A DNA stretch of 64,000 bases from Fundicoccus_A sp052115865 (GCF_052115865.1 NZ_JBQKME010000002.1:231564-295563), one strand, 5' to 3'; shown: positions 34,189 through 43,880, counted from the stretch's first letter. Numbers and translations are program-made. Notes: a model not told the origin generated them from the sequence alone.

Positions 34189-35628
34189 TCACTTTTCATC
34201 AAGCAGTTCTTGGTATAAATCGATATACATTTTAGCAGGTTTTTCCCAACTAAAATCTTTATTCATGGCATTTCTTACAAGTCCATGCCAAGCATCTGGT
34301 TGATTATAGTATACATCAAGGGCGCGATAAATTGTTTGTAACATTGTCCAGCTATCAAAATCATAAAAACTAAAGCCTGTTCCTTCTCCTGTAAATGCAT
34401 TGTACGGCTCAACCGTATCGGCTAATCCACCCACTTCATGCACTATCGGTAAGGTTCCATATCGCATCGAAATCATTTGTGATAAACCACAGGGTTCAAA
34501 AGCACTTGGCATTAAAAACATATCACTCGAAGCATAGATGCGTTGAGCTAAAGCAATATCAAAATCGATAATACTTCGCATTTTATCCGGATATTTAGTT
34601 TCGAAATAACTAAAGCTATTTTCAAAATTAGCTTGACCTGTTCCTAATAAAACAACTTGAACATTCGCTTGTAGCAATTCTTCTAACCGCTCTTCCACAA
34701 GTTGAAAACCTTTTTGATTCGTTAGGCGACTAACAATTCCGATCATCGCTACATTGCGATCAGTTGGTAAACCTAAGTCTTTTTGAAGGGATAATTTATT
34801 TTCTACCTTCCCTGCCATTTTCTTAGCACTAAAATGATGTGGAATAAGTGGGTCTGTCTCCGGATCATTAATTGTGTAGTCAATCCCATTAATGATTCCT
34901 CTTAATTTCCAGGAATTATGCTGTAAGGTTGATTCCAGTCCTTCACCAAATGTCGCTGTCGTTATTTCTTCAGCATAAGTCGGACTTACCGTTGTCACAC
35001 GCTCAGAAAAGTTAATGCCGCCTTTCATATAATTCATATTATCGAAATATTTAGTTCCATCTTCAGTAAAAGTATTAAAACTTGTGCCGAAAACATTTGT
35101 TAGCATATCCGGTGAATAAATACCTTGAAATTGAATATTATGAATAGTGTAGACCTTGCGAATATTTTGCAATTTTTCTTTCCAATGATAACGATCAACT
35201 AGTAGTACTGGAACCATCGCTGTATGCCAGTCATTACAGTGGATAATATCAGGAATCCAATCAATAACTTCTAACATTTCAATAATGGCTGTAGAAAAAT
35301 AAGCAAAACGTTCACCATCATCCCATTGACCATAAATGCTAGAACGATCAAAATAAGCCAAATTATCAATAAAATAGTAAGTTAAGCCTTCTAGTTCTAA
35401 AGTTTTAATACCACAATAGACATTTTTATAACCTAATTGAAATCTAAAGTGACGTAACTCTGTCAATTGCTCTTTATATTTCACCGGCATTTGTGAATAA
35501 TTAGGTAGGACAACACGAACATCTATGCCTTGTTTTAACAATTCTTTTGGCAAAGCGTGCGCAACATCCCCTAAACCACCTGTTTTAAAAAATGGTGCCG
35601 CCTCACCAGAAGCAAATAAAACCTTCAT
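34189..35628 (-). CDS. glgA: Glycogen synthase (ADP-glucose type)
   Basis: 479-residue GT5 enzyme adding glucose from ADP-glucose to glycogen. The ADP-glucose-binding signature is K15-TGGLGDV; the C-terminal Rossmann domain shows PSAFEPCGLSQMISMRYGTLPIVHEVGGL. Starts 10 bases after glgD with TAGGAGG upstream. Confidence 0.96.
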   Translation of the reverse strand: MKVLFASGEAAPFFKTGGLGDVAHALPKELLKQGIDVRVVLPNYSQMPVKYKEQLTELRHFRFQLGYKNVYCGIKTLELEGLTYYFIDNLAYFDRSSIYGQWDDGERFAYFSTAIIEMLEVIDWIPDIIHCNDWHTAMVPVLLVDRYHWKEKLQNIRKVYTIHNIQFQGIYSPDMLTNVFGTSFNTFTEDGTKYFDNMNYMKGGINFSERVTTVSPTYAEEITTATFGEGLESTLQHNSWKLRGIINGIDYTINDPETDPLIPHHFSAKKMAGKVENKLSLQKDLGLPTDRNVAMIGIVSRLTNQKGFQLVEERLEELLQANVQVVLLGTGQANFENSFSYFETKYPDKMRSIIDFDIALAQRIYASSDMFLMPSAFEPCGLSQMISMRYGTLPIVHEVGGLADTVEPYNAFTGEGTGFSFYDFDSWTMLQTIYRALDVYYNQPDAWHGLVRNAMNKDFSWEKPAKMYIDLYQELLDEK

Positions 35629-35637
35629 CGTATCCTC

Positions 35638-36783
35638 CTAAGCTTCAACATGCGTATTTTTGGCAATAACAACTAGATTATCTGGAGTTCCCACTATTTT
35701 AGCGCCTGGTTCAATGACACAATCCTTATCAATAATGGCATATTCGATAACGGCCCCTTCACCAACTTTTGTTCCTTGTAAAAGGATACTATTTTTAACT
35801 GTCGAATTCGCTGCTACTTTAACTTTACGATTAATGATGGAGTTAAGAACTTCTCCTTCAATCAGACAATCTGTCGCAATAATGGCATTTTTGGCATTAG
35901 AATCTTCTGCATAATAGGTTGGAGATCCGTTTTTAGTCTTCGTTAAAATTGGTAAGCTTGAATGGAAAACAGCAGTAAATTTGCTACGGTCAAGCATATC
36001 CATATTGGCTTGATAGTAATTTTCAATACTACTTAAGTTAGCTGCATAACCTGTATATTCATATGTATTTGTTTTATAATCTAGCGCATAATATTGGATT
36101 AATTCATCCAACTCCATATATTGCCCTTCGGATTCAGCGCGTTCAATTATTTCAAACATCTTCTCAGCAGATAATAAATACATACTCAAACTTGCATTAA
36201 CACGATTATCATCTGAAAAATCAGACATTTCTTCTAGTTGTGTTAAGTAACCATCAGCATCAAAAACAATCGAACGCTCTTTCGGATGATTTCCATCAAT
36301 TAAGTCTTTTAAGATTGGTTTGTAAATTAAAGTAATATCAGCATTACTTGAAATATGTTCGCGGCGCACCGCTTTTATATCGATATTGGCAAGGATTTTA
36401 CTCCCTGTTACAAATACATAGTCCGCCCGTGAGCGTTTCATATAAATTTTTTGATTAAAATAGTAATCATCAAAATTATTTTCTAAATGATCTCTGTTTT
36501 TCCAGTTTAATTGAGAGAAAGTGAAAATCCCTCCCCCAACCTGCGAATCAAGATTCCAGGCATCTCCTGAACGAATATGGTCATAAATAGAACGACCAGA
36601 TTCCGCAATAAATAAAGCTGCCGAATCAATATCTGCATGAGCTATATTCGATAATGCAAAGTCGATAACACGATAACGACTAGCAAAAGGTAAAGCTGCA
36701 ATTGGGCGATGATTCGTTAAAGGTTTTAAGCTACTTTCGTCTTCTGTTAAATTAATAATTGCACATAATTTATTCTTCACCAT
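35638..36783 (-). CDS. glgD: GlgD, regulatory subunit of ADP-glucose pyrophosphorylase
   Basis: 381-residue GlgC paralogue. It keeps the fold (FASRYRVIDFALSNIAHA and a C-terminal left-handed beta-helix with IDKDCVIEPGAKIVG) but lacks the N-terminal GGxGTRL nucleotide loop of GlgC, as is usual for Firmicutes GlgD, which tunes GlgC activity in a heterotetramer. Its ATG overlaps the end of glgC by 14 bases. Confidence 0.94.
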   Translation of the reverse strand: MVKNKLCAIINLTEDESSLKPLTNHRPIAALPFASRYRVIDFALSNIAHADIDSAALFIAESGRSIYDHIRSGDAWNLDSQVGGGIFTFSQLNWKNRDHLENNFDDYYFNQKIYMKRSRADYVFVTGSKILANIDIKAVRREHISSNADITLIYKPILKDLIDGNHPKERSIVFDADGYLTQLEEMSDFSDDNRVNASLSMYLLSAEKMFEIIERAESEGQYMELDELIQYYALDYKTNTYEYTGYAANLSSIENYYQANMDMLDRSKFTAVFHSSLPILTKTKNGSPTYYAEDSNAKNAIIATDCLIEGEVLNSIINRKVKVAANSTVKNSILLQGTKVGEGAVIEYAIIDKDCVIEPGAKIVGTPDNLVVIAKNTHVEA

Positions 36784-37921
36784 CGTTTTTCGGTCCTCCT
36801 ACTGTTTCTGCATAACCTACGACAGCTATGCTATCTTTTGTTCCAATTACACTTGCACCATCTGCAATTACAGCATTTTCACCAATAATTGCATATTCAA
36901 TTTTACAATTTGAACCAACGGTAACATTCGCCATTAAAATAGATTCTTCAACACTAGAATTTAAACCAACTTTTACATCATTTGATAAAATAGAATGGTT
37001 AATATTACCAGCAACATAACAGCCATCAACAATCATTGAATCTTTTACAACGGCATCTTCTGAGACATACTGTGGAGGTGTGACAGCATTGTTTGTATAA
37101 ATTCTCCAACGATCTTCAGAGATATTTAATGGGTGGTTTGGATCAAGGAATTCCATATTGGCTTCCCACAGACTTTCAATCGTTCCAACGTCTTTCCAGT
37201 AGCCATCAAACGCAAATGCAAAGCAATTTTCAGCGTTTTCTAAATAAGCTGGAATAACATTTTTACCAAAATCTTCTAATTCTCTTGTTTTAGCTTGATC
37301 TTCAACTAAATAACGGCGTAATGTTTCCCAATTAAAAATATAGATTCCCATTGATGCTAAATTACTTTTTGGCTCAGCAGGTTTTTCTTCAAACTCAATG
37401 ATTCGATCGCTATGATCTGTATTCATAATTCCAAAACGTGATGCCTCTTTCATTGAAACAGGAATAACCCCTACTGTTAAACTCGCATTTTTCTCTTTAT
37501 GGAATTCTAACATTTCACTGTAATCCATTTTATAAATATGGTCACCTGATAGGATTAATACATATTCTGGATTCATTGAATCAATATAAGATATATTTTG
37601 ATAAATAGCATTAGCAGTACCTTTGAACCATTTTTCGCCATCTGAACTTGAATAAGGCTGTAAAATCGTTGCTCCTGCATTACGTCCAGTTAACCCCCAA
37701 GAAGCCCCTCTACCAATATGCTCGTTCAATTCAAGTGGTTGATATTGTGTTACAACACCCAAATTACGAATATTTGAATTAGCACAGTTACTTAGGGCAA
37801 AGTCAATTATTCGATATTTCCCACCAAATGGGACAGCTGGTTTGGCAGTTTGCTTGGTTAAAACACCTAGACGTGTACCTTGTCCACCTGCTAATATCAT
37901 TGCAATCATTTCATTTTTCAT
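36770..37921 (-). CDS. glgC: Glucose-1-phosphate adenylyltransferase, catalytic subunit
   Basis: 383-residue ADP-glucose pyrophosphorylase, the committing step of glycogen synthesis. Nucleotide loop GGQGTRLGVLTKQTAKPAVPF; catalytic-site segments LSGDHIYKMDY and GYWKDVGTIESL; C-terminal beta-helix. No ribosome-binding site is evident in the 15 bases before the ATG, and the 54-base gap to glgB is occupied by a hairpin that includes the glgB stop codon. Translation may depend on glgB or on opening of that hairpin. Confidence 0.96.
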   Translation of the reverse strand: MKNEMIAMILAGGQGTRLGVLTKQTAKPAVPFGGKYRIIDFALSNCANSNIRNLGVVTQYQPLELNEHIGRGASWGLTGRNAGATILQPYSSSDGEKWFKGTANAIYQNISYIDSMNPEYVLILSGDHIYKMDYSEMLEFHKEKNASLTVGVIPVSMKEASRFGIMNTDHSDRIIEFEEKPAEPKSNLASMGIYIFNWETLRRYLVEDQAKTRELEDFGKNVIPAYLENAENCFAFAFDGYWKDVGTIESLWEANMEFLDPNHPLNISEDRWRIYTNNAVTPPQYVSEDAVVKDSMIVDGCYVAGNINHSILSNDVKVGLNSSVEESILMANVTVGSNCKIEYAIIGENAVIADGASVIGTKDSIAVVGYAETVGGPKNDGEE

Positions 37922-37929
37922 AGCTGTTT

Positions 37930-37978
37930 TAGAATACTGATTCGCTGGCGAGGCGACTCGTTTATTATTAGTATTCTA
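37930..37978 (-). promoter_or_regulatory. Hairpin at the glgB-glgC junction
   Basis: TAGAATACT / AGTATTCTA form a perfect 9-bp stem whose 5' arm on the transcript begins with the glgB stop codon; an inner GC-rich stem (GA.TCGC / GCGA.TC) closes it further. No T run follows, so it is unlikely to be a terminator; an RNA-stability or translational-control element is possible. Confidence 0.6.
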
Positions 37979-39898
37979 TCCCCTTCCTTGTTTATTTACG
38001 CCATAAACTCGCTTTGGTTGAATATATTGGACAGATAAACCTGGTACAGATATTTCGATTGAAAATGGTTGCCCATTATACTCTATTGCATCTGTTTTAA
38101 AATCGTCCGTTGCGTCTTTACGTTTGCCACCAAATTCTAAGTCATCAGAATTTAGAAGAGTTTGATAATTCCCTTTATATGGAACACCCACTCTTACAGA
38201 GTCACGTTGAACGGGAACAAAGTTACAAACTACGATGATAAAGTCTCGTGGCTTAATACCACGACGGATAAATGTAAGAATACCTTCTTGATAATTATCA
38301 GCATCAAGAACGGTTAAACCATCAGGTGAATGGTCCAGCTCGTATAAGGCTTTCGTTTCTAAACCAAAATGATTAATCGTTTTCATAAAATGTTGATATT
38401 CTTTATTATAAGGTCTGGTCAAATCAATCCATTCTAGTTCAGAATAAAAACGCCATTCTAAATATTGACCCAGTTCGTTCCCCATAAAATGAAGTTTTTT
38501 CCCTGGCTGAGCTAGCATGTAGCCGTGAATTAATCTTAAGGTTGCAAATTGTTCGAATCGATTGCCAGGTATTTTTCCTAATAGGGATTTCTTGCCATGT
38601 ACCACTTCATCATGCGAATAGGGCAAGATATAACGCTCTTTGTATTGATACATAAATACAAAAGTAATTAATGTTAGATTTTGTGGGCGATAATAAGGAT
38701 CCATTTCAAAAAATTTCAGTGTATCATTCATCCAACCCATATTCCATTTGAAGTCAAAACCTAAGCCACCTTCTTCAACAGAAGCAGTAATTTTTTCTCG
38801 ACTAGTGCTTTCTTCAGCCATTATGATGACATCAGGTAAAATTTTCTTGATAGATGTATTCATTTTTTGTAAAAAGCGAACACCTTGATAATTTTCATTG
38901 GTTCCATCTTCATTCGGTGTCCAAGGACCTTGGTCGAAATCTAAATATATCATATTGGAGACCGCGTCCACTCTTAAGCCATCAATATGAAATTCTTTTA
39001 GCCAAAAGATAGCATTCGATATTAAAAAGCTGTGAACTTGTGTTTTACCTAAATCAAAATTTAAAGTCCCCCAACCAATATTGTTTGCCTGATTGACGTC
39101 TTGATATTCATAAGTTGGTGTGCCATCAAAATATGCCAAAGCATTAGCATTACGATTAAAATGCCCAGGTACCCAATCCATAAATACACCAATTCCAGCT
39201 TTATGAGCTTCATTGACGAAATATTTTAATTCTTCAGGTGTACCAAAACGGGCTCCAACGGCATAATATCCGGTAATTTGATAACCCCACGAAGCTTCCA
39301 GCGGATGATCCATTAATGGCATAAATTCAATATGCGTATAGCCCATTTCTTTTACATATGGAATTAAGCTTTCAGCTAGCTCCTTAAATGTATAGTAGCT
39401 GCCATCAGGATGTTGACGCCAGGAAGTTGCGTGTACTTCATATATTTGTAATGGTTTTTCAAAGAAATTTTGTGTTTTCCGTCTTCTCAGCCAACTACCG
39501 TCAGACCAATTGAATTCTTCTAAATCCCAAATAATAGATGCATCTTTTGGGGCCTTTTCAAAACGAAAAGCATAAGGATCAATTTTATATTCAATATGGC
39601 CATTTCCGTGATCAATTCCATATTTATAACATTGACCTTTTTTAGCACCTGTAACAAATAAACTCCAGATGCCACCTTCGTAAAAATCCATTGGATCTAT
39701 CCGCCACTGATTAAAGTCACCTTGCAGATAGACTTTATGTGCATTTGGAGCCCATACACTAAATTGATAACCAATTACTACACCTTCAGCTTCTATTTTT
39801 TTGCTCCCTAGAAACCGATAAGAATCTGTATGATCTCCGTGATTAAAGTGAAAAATATCATCAGTAAAATAATTTAAATGCTGTATTTTATGCTCCAT
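37976..39898 (-). CDS. glgB: 1,4-alpha-glucan branching enzyme
   Basis: 640-residue GH13 branching enzyme forming alpha-1,6 links. N-terminal CBM48-like domain (YQFSVWAPNAHKVYLQGDFNQW); catalytic residues in DGLRVDAVSNMIYLD (nucleophile Asp) and IIMAEEST (acid-base Glu), third acid in YILPYSHDEVVHGKKSL. The ATG at 39896-39898 has AAAGGA eight bases upstream; the ATG three codons earlier abuts that site. First gene of the operon. Confidence 0.95.
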   Translation of the reverse strand: MEHKIQHLNYFTDDIFHFNHGDHTDSYRFLGSKKIEAEGVVIGYQFSVWAPNAHKVYLQGDFNQWRIDPMDFYEGGIWSLFVTGAKKGQCYKYGIDHGNGHIEYKIDPYAFRFEKAPKDASIIWDLEEFNWSDGSWLRRRKTQNFFEKPLQIYEVHATSWRQHPDGSYYTFKELAESLIPYVKEMGYTHIEFMPLMDHPLEASWGYQITGYYAVGARFGTPEELKYFVNEAHKAGIGVFMDWVPGHFNRNANALAYFDGTPTYEYQDVNQANNIGWGTLNFDLGKTQVHSFLISNAIFWLKEFHIDGLRVDAVSNMIYLDFDQGPWTPNEDGTNENYQGVRFLQKMNTSIKKILPDVIIMAEESTSREKITASVEEGGLGFDFKWNMGWMNDTLKFFEMDPYYRPQNLTLITFVFMYQYKERYILPYSHDEVVHGKKSLLGKIPGNRFEQFATLRLIHGYMLAQPGKKLHFMGNELGQYLEWRFYSELEWIDLTRPYNKEYQHFMKTINHFGLETKALYELDHSPDGLTVLDADNYQEGILTFIRRGIKPRDFIIVVCNFVPVQRDSVRVGVPYKGNYQTLLNSDDLEFGGKRKDATDDFKTDAIEYNGQPFSIEISVPGLSVQYIQPKRVYGVNKQGRG

Positions 39899-39922
39899 AC
39901 TCAACATCCTTTCGTCATTACT

Positions 39923-39951
39923 ATTATAGTATTGAAAACGCTTTTTGTAAA
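39923..39951 (-). promoter_or_regulatory. Promoter of the glg operon with cre-like site
   Basis: Minus strand TTTACA, 17-base spacer, TATAAT. The plus-strand sequence TGAAAACGCTTTTT at 39933-39946 is a near-match to the CcpA cre consensus and fills the spacer, so CcpA binding would block the promoter when preferred sugars are present. Confidence 0.7.
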
Positions 39952-40490
39952 TAAACTTGCCACTTTCATTTCATAATATTGATAGTACTACATATAAGCT
40001 TTAAGGGAAAAGATACTGTTCGATTGACATAATAATATAAATAATTCTAAATTAACATTATCTAATTAATTTGAATTTATATCATTAATTGGTAACAAAT
40101 AAATCAAAATCTTATTTAATAACTTAATAATAGCATAGCATTTAGATTACCGCTAGAAAGTCTTTCGACAAATAATATTGCTCTATCAATATAATACCAG
40201 AATAATCGCAATGCCACTAATTTAAACCAAGGAAACACTCTTGTTTTTATCAATAAATACTTTATTTTTTTATTTAAATTTGTAGCTAATAATTTTGAAT
40301 CAAAATTATTTCACTGTAAAATATTATTTTTAATTTTAATGTGAGATATTTTATTCGAAGAGAATGTATTTTTAACTTTAAAATCAAAGTTCGTTCTAAA
40401 AACCCATCATTTCAATATGCATTAATTGACAAAATATACTTAAAATTGTTACTATAATTATAAATAAATTAACTAAAGGTGGTTATAAAA
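39952..40490. other. Very AT-rich gap upstream of glgB and the 40491 gene
   Basis: About 540 bases without a gene, unusually AT-rich even for this genome. TTGACA at 40426 and TATAAT at 40453 lie before the small gene but 21 bases apart, too far for a standard pair. Confidence 0.45.
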
Positions 40491-40706
40491 ATGAAGGAAC
40501 AATTATCAAAAGACAAATTAGTTTTTGTAAAATCAGATGGAGAAAATAGAATGTTTGAACTCCAATTTGATGTTGATGGAAAAGTAGTGATTTTACAAGT
40601 ATCCTCTGAAGATCACCCTGAAGCAGCTATATATGATGATTATTTTGATAGCGAAGAAAATGTTAAGCAAGCAATTGAAGATGGTATTATCATCGGCGAC
40701 GAATAA
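40491..40706 (+). CDS. Small acidic hypothetical protein
   Basis: 71 residues, acidic, without membrane segment or cysteine (KDKLVFVKSDGENRMFELQF, ending EDGIIIGDE). The ATG 40491 has AAGGTGG eight bases upstream and coding periodicity is good; an in-frame TTG/GTG four codons earlier is not needed. Has its own terminator. I do not recognise the family. Confidence 0.65.
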   Translation: MKEQLSKDKLVFVKSDGENRMFELQFDVDGKVVILQVSSEDHPEAAIYDDYFDSEENVKQAIEDGIIIGDE

Positions 40707-40745
40707 AAATGTTCTTTGTCAAATAAAGTCGATGATGACTAATTT

Positions 40746-40784
40746 AAAGGTCAAACAATATTTTTTATGCAGCTTGACCTTTTT
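40746..40784 (+). terminator. Terminator of the small acidic protein gene
   Basis: AAAGGTCAA / TTGACCTTT followed by T residues. Confidence 0.8.
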
Positions 40785-41060
40785 AGATTATCTATAACTC
40801 GTTTGGGAGTATATAGGAAGTGCAAGGACGACTTATTAAAAAAGTTATTATAGTGCAACTTTTCAATGGATTTATAGACTGGTGGCAATGCGTTTGGCAA
40901 ACGCATGTACCCTTTTCAATTTAGGGTGTACGAGTTCTGTCACTTTTCATTTGTTTAATTAGACAGTTGGCCGCTCCCCGCTTACGATAAATAAATTAAT
41001 TTATACACTTTTTAGAACGTGATCAACTTACTGATTATCTACGTTTTTGTGTAGAGTCAA

Positions 41061-41100
41061 AAATGAGGTTGATGACAAATTTTCGTCAACAACCTCATTT
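41061..41100. terminator. Hairpin AAATGAGGTT / AACCTCATTT
   Basis: Ten-bp outer stem with an inner TGAC / GTCA; A-rich on one side and T-rich on the other. Confidence 0.6.
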
Positions 41101-41115
41101 ATTGTAGAACCTAAA

Positions 41116-41152
41116 AAACCGACCAAAAACAAAAATTGTTTTTGGTCGGTTT
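41116..41152. terminator. Perfect 17-bp hairpin
   Basis: AAACCGACCAAAAACAA / TTGTTTTTGGTCGGTTT with a 3-base loop. It may end transcription coming from the structured gap; no annotated gene ends here. Confidence 0.7.
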
Positions 41153-41344
41153 AAAAGTAGTAATCTACTTTTCCGAACGACAAAACCATAAAAATGATCA
41201 AAATAAAATGTTCACAGCAAATTATTTTTGTATCAGCTATCCTAGCTTGGTTTCCCACGATACACTGTCTTACAGTCTACCAGACTGCTATTCGACTCAT
41301 CGCATAAGCGCATTTTAACATAGAAAAATAAGATTGACAAGCAT

Positions 41345-41725
41345 CTATTTTTCTAGCATAACCTCAAGTCTGTACCCATCCGGATCTGTAACAAAGAAGT
41401 AAGATGGTTTATTACCTGGTAGTCCTTTTAAATCTGTTGTTTCATAACCAGCTTGAACACATTTTTCATGCATTGCTTCTAAATCATCTACAGCAATAGC
41501 TAAGTGGCTAAATCCATCGCCAATTGTATATGGATCAGCGTCATAGTTATAGGTTAACTCTAATTCAAAATCACTACCTGGAACAGTTAAATAAACTAAA
41601 TCAAATTTGTGCTCTGGGAATCTTCTTTCACGACTCACAGTAAAATCAAATAACTCAGTGTAGAATTTCATTGAAGCATCTAAATCATGAACACGATAAC
41701 AAGCATGTAATAGTTTTTGTACCAT
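41345..41725 (-). CDS. gloA: Lactoylglutathione lyase-type glyoxalase (VOC)
   Basis: 126-residue glyoxalase I-like protein: LLHACYRVHDLDASMKFYTELFDF at the start, ELELTYNYD in the middle and FFVTDPDGYRLEVML at the end. Metal-ligand positions of the family (His8, Glu in ELTYN, His in GFSHLAIAV, Glu in RLEVM) are present. Detoxifies methylglyoxal; in Lactobacillales the thiol partner may not be glutathione. Start follows AGGAGG. Confidence 0.92.
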   Translation of the reverse strand: MVQKLLHACYRVHDLDASMKFYTELFDFTVSRERRFPEHKFDLVYLTVPGSDFELELTYNYDADPYTIGDGFSHLAIAVDDLEAMHEKCVQAGYETTDLKGLPGNKPSYFFVTDPDGYRLEVMLEK

Positions 41726-41794
41726 AATATTCCTCCTAAAGTTTAGTTAATTCTAATATAACAAAGGTTCTTGCTAGAGGCAAACAATAGAAAA

Positions 41795-42202
41795 TTACAT
41801 ATCCATCGTTTCAAACGCAAACGGAACAAGTTCTTTAACTGAAGTCGTCAAAATTGATTGGTCTTCACGTGTTAAATATACCGGTGTATCTGGTTCACAA
41901 AACTCAACCATCACTTGACGACAAATGCTACATGGTGGTAAAAAGTCTTCCGTATCGCCTGCAACCGCAATCGCTTTAATCGTTTTACGTTGATAGCCAG
42001 CTGATAAGGCTGTGAAAATTGCTGAGCGCTCTGCACAGTTAGTTGCTCCAAAGGATACATTCTCAATATTTGCTCCCGTAAATATGTGATCATCATCCAT
42101 TTTGATAGCTGCCCCAACCCTAAAATTTGAATAAGGGCTATAAGAATTTTCCTTTACTTCATGTGCTTTCTGCATTAATAAATAAATATCATTTGTTTCC
42201 AT
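41795..42202 (-). CDS. cdd: Cytidine deaminase
   Basis: 135-residue zinc enzyme deaminating cytidine/deoxycytidine. Zinc motifs CAER (with catalytic Glu) and PPCSICRQ. The fifth to eighth codons contain the GATATTTATT word (NDIYLL). Follows the unknown secreted-protein gene by 16 bases, so probably co-transcribed with it. Confidence 0.95.
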   Translation of the reverse strand: METNDIYLLMQKAHEVKENSYSPYSNFRVGAAIKMDDDHIFTGANIENVSFGATNCAERSAIFTALSAGYQRKTIKAIAVAGDTEDFLPPCSICRQVMVEFCEPDTPVYLTREDQSILTTSVKELVPFAFETMDM

Positions 42203-42217
42203 ATAATTCTCCTTTGA

Positions 42218-43615
42218 TTAATTTTCAATAGATATTGTTTGATAAGTAAGTTCTATTTTTCCATTGTTTCTGCTGTTCGCAGTGATAACAAAATTACCAT
42301 CTTCTTGAATTGAAATCCAACTATACAATGTTTGATTAGGTAATTGAACCGCTATGCTCTGAGGTAGACCTAGGCGTGCAGTCACATCATTTAAAGTTAA
42401 AGCCTCTTGCTTATCAAGTTTAGCGACCTCTTCTTCATTTAGATGCAATGACTCATATAAGCGTGAATCTTTATTTAAATAGAGATAACCAATCAGCTGA
42501 TTTTGATAAAAATGAAATTCAAGAATTACTAAATGGTTATCATCCACACCATAGTAGGTTAAAAATTCACTATTGCTGACTTGATTTGCATGCGACTCTG
42601 GACCAAATATATCCATAATATTTTCTTTAGTTATTTCTTGCCGGTTCTTTATTTCATTATCAATCTCAGCTAGAAAATCTAATGCTTCTGTTGTATTTCC
42701 TTCTAGAGAAACTTCCTCTTCATCTGAATTAAATTCAAGTTGATGAAATTGTTCAAAGGCTTCGATCATTTTCTTTCCATCATGCGGCTGTTCTTCAGCG
42801 ATATTTATTTCCTTTAAATTTCGACTTAAAAATTCTGACCAATTTGAAGGTGGCTTAATCGTTATCGATGCAGTTGTTTCGTCGTTTGAAGTATCATCTA
42901 CGATATATCCAGAGGACGTTAACAACGGACCAATGTCGAGTGATAATAGCTCTTCTTCCATCAATAAATCAATCAGATAATTTGAATATTGGTTTGCTGC
43001 AAAATCAATCGAGCTCGTTGCAAGAGACGATAAAGATGAATCGTTTTGTTGAATTATTTCAAGTTCAACCTTGTCTTCACTTTCATTATTTATTGGAATT
43101 GCCCAAATGATTTGGTCTCCTAAGGTTGGATCTTTAATATAGGTTACCGATGTAGTCGAAACGGCATTTTCACTTAAATCACTCACATGGTTAAGCTCAT
43201 CAATTGTTTGGCTATCTGTTGTATACTCTAAAGGAATATAAGCCGCCAAATAATTGAGACCAATATAGAATAAGTGTTCTTGGTAAAAAATCAGCTCAAT
43301 TTCAACAGGATAGGCATTCAATGGCGATCCTTCTGTTTCATACAAGCGACTTAACGAAGTGAGTTCATTCGCTAAATCTAATTTAACCCATTCATCTAAG
43401 CCTAAGCTTTCGTGCCAGGCAGATATCGGTTGATCTGCTTCAAAGCGAGCTTGTTCAACGATTGCCTGCCAAACATTGATGGGCGTTTGGTCATGCGTCT
43501 CATTAACGACAAGTTGACTTAATTCAGCTTCCGAGACTAAATCGATTTCTTGAGCCTGAACGATTAGCGCTAAGCCTAACACCCCAACAACAAACCATTT
43601 AAATAAATATCTCAA
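42218..43615 (-). CDS. Secreted protein of unknown function with C-terminal SmpA/BLIP-like repeat
   Basis: 465 residues. The most upstream plausible start is TTG (43613-43615), one base after the preceding stop, giving a signal peptide (YLFKWFVVGVLGLALIVQAQ) without lipobox. The mature protein is acidic. Near the C-terminus two segments, ENIMDIFGPESHANQ and TLNDVTARLGLPQSI...YSWI, have the D/E..LG.P...Y.W pattern of BLIP/SmpA-fold repeats. No enzyme motif is seen. Probably translationally coupled to the glutaredoxin-like gene. Function unknown. Confidence 0.7.
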   Translation of the reverse strand: MRYLFKWFVVGVLGLALIVQAQEIDLVSEAELSQLVVNETHDQTPINVWQAIVEQARFEADQPISAWHESLGLDEWVKLDLANELTSLSRLYETEGSPLNAYPVEIELIFYQEHLFYIGLNYLAAYIPLEYTTDSQTIDELNHVSDLSENAVSTTSVTYIKDPTLGDQIIWAIPINNESEDKVELEIIQQNDSSLSSLATSSIDFAANQYSNYLIDLLMEEELLSLDIGPLLTSSGYIVDDTSNDETTASITIKPPSNWSEFLSRNLKEINIAEEQPHDGKKMIEAFEQFHQLEFNSDEEEVSLEGNTTEALDFLAEIDNEIKNRQEITKENIMDIFGPESHANQVSNSEFLTYYGVDDNHLVILEFHFYQNQLIGYLYLNKDSRLYESLHLNEEEVAKLDKQEALTLNDVTARLGLPQSIAVQLPNQTLYSWISIQEDGNFVITANSRNNGKIELTYQTISIEN

Positions 43616-43616
43616 A

Positions 43617-43880
43617 CTATTGCGCCTGGCTTTCTAGTAACGCCAAGTCAAAGATCAATCTATCATTTGTAGTTTGTAAAACTGGCACTCCGACACGATT
43701 ACTTGCTTTAATTTCATCAAATTCGGAACGATTATCTCTTAAATTTAAAAATTGTTTTAGATTTGATATGGATTCATTTATATTCACGGAATCATAGTTG
43801 ATATTTAATCGGTTTAATTCATCAATAAAAGCAGGGGTATCTGGACACACACTGCTGTAAAAAAGTATATGGTTTGGCAT
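43617..43880 (-). CDS. Glutaredoxin-like thioredoxin-fold protein
   Basis: 87 residues: ILFYSSVCPDTPAFIDEL places a single Cys (CPDT) at the redox-site position, and VGVPVLQTTNDRLIFD supplies the cis-proline of the thioredoxin fold. The resolving Cys is absent, so it would be monothiol or non-redox. Start after AAGGAGG. The next gene begins one base after its stop. Confidence 0.78.
   Translation of the reverse strand: MPNHILFYSSVCPDTPAFIDELNRLNINYDSVNINESISNLKQFLNLRDNRSEFDEIKASNRVGVPVLQTTNDRLIFDLALLESQAQ

Larger units (their letters stand above)
40785..41344. other. 560-bp structured gap without genes
   Basis: Holds several inverted repeats: a perfect 19-base palindrome at 40888-40906 (arms ATGCGTTTG / CAAACGCAT), GTACCC / GGGTGTAC at about 40907-40932, and the hairpins at 41061 and 41116. 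No convincing reading frame. Could encode a structured RNA or be the remains of an element. Confidence 0.5.

Noticed and set aside
40426..40458. TTGACA/TATAAT promoter of the 40491 gene
   Set aside because: The boxes are individually perfect but 21 bases apart, outside the usual 16-18, so I do not call it a promoter.
41136..41318. 60-residue plus-strand frame
   Set aside because: It begins inside a 17-bp hairpin and has no ribosome site or protein-like composition.
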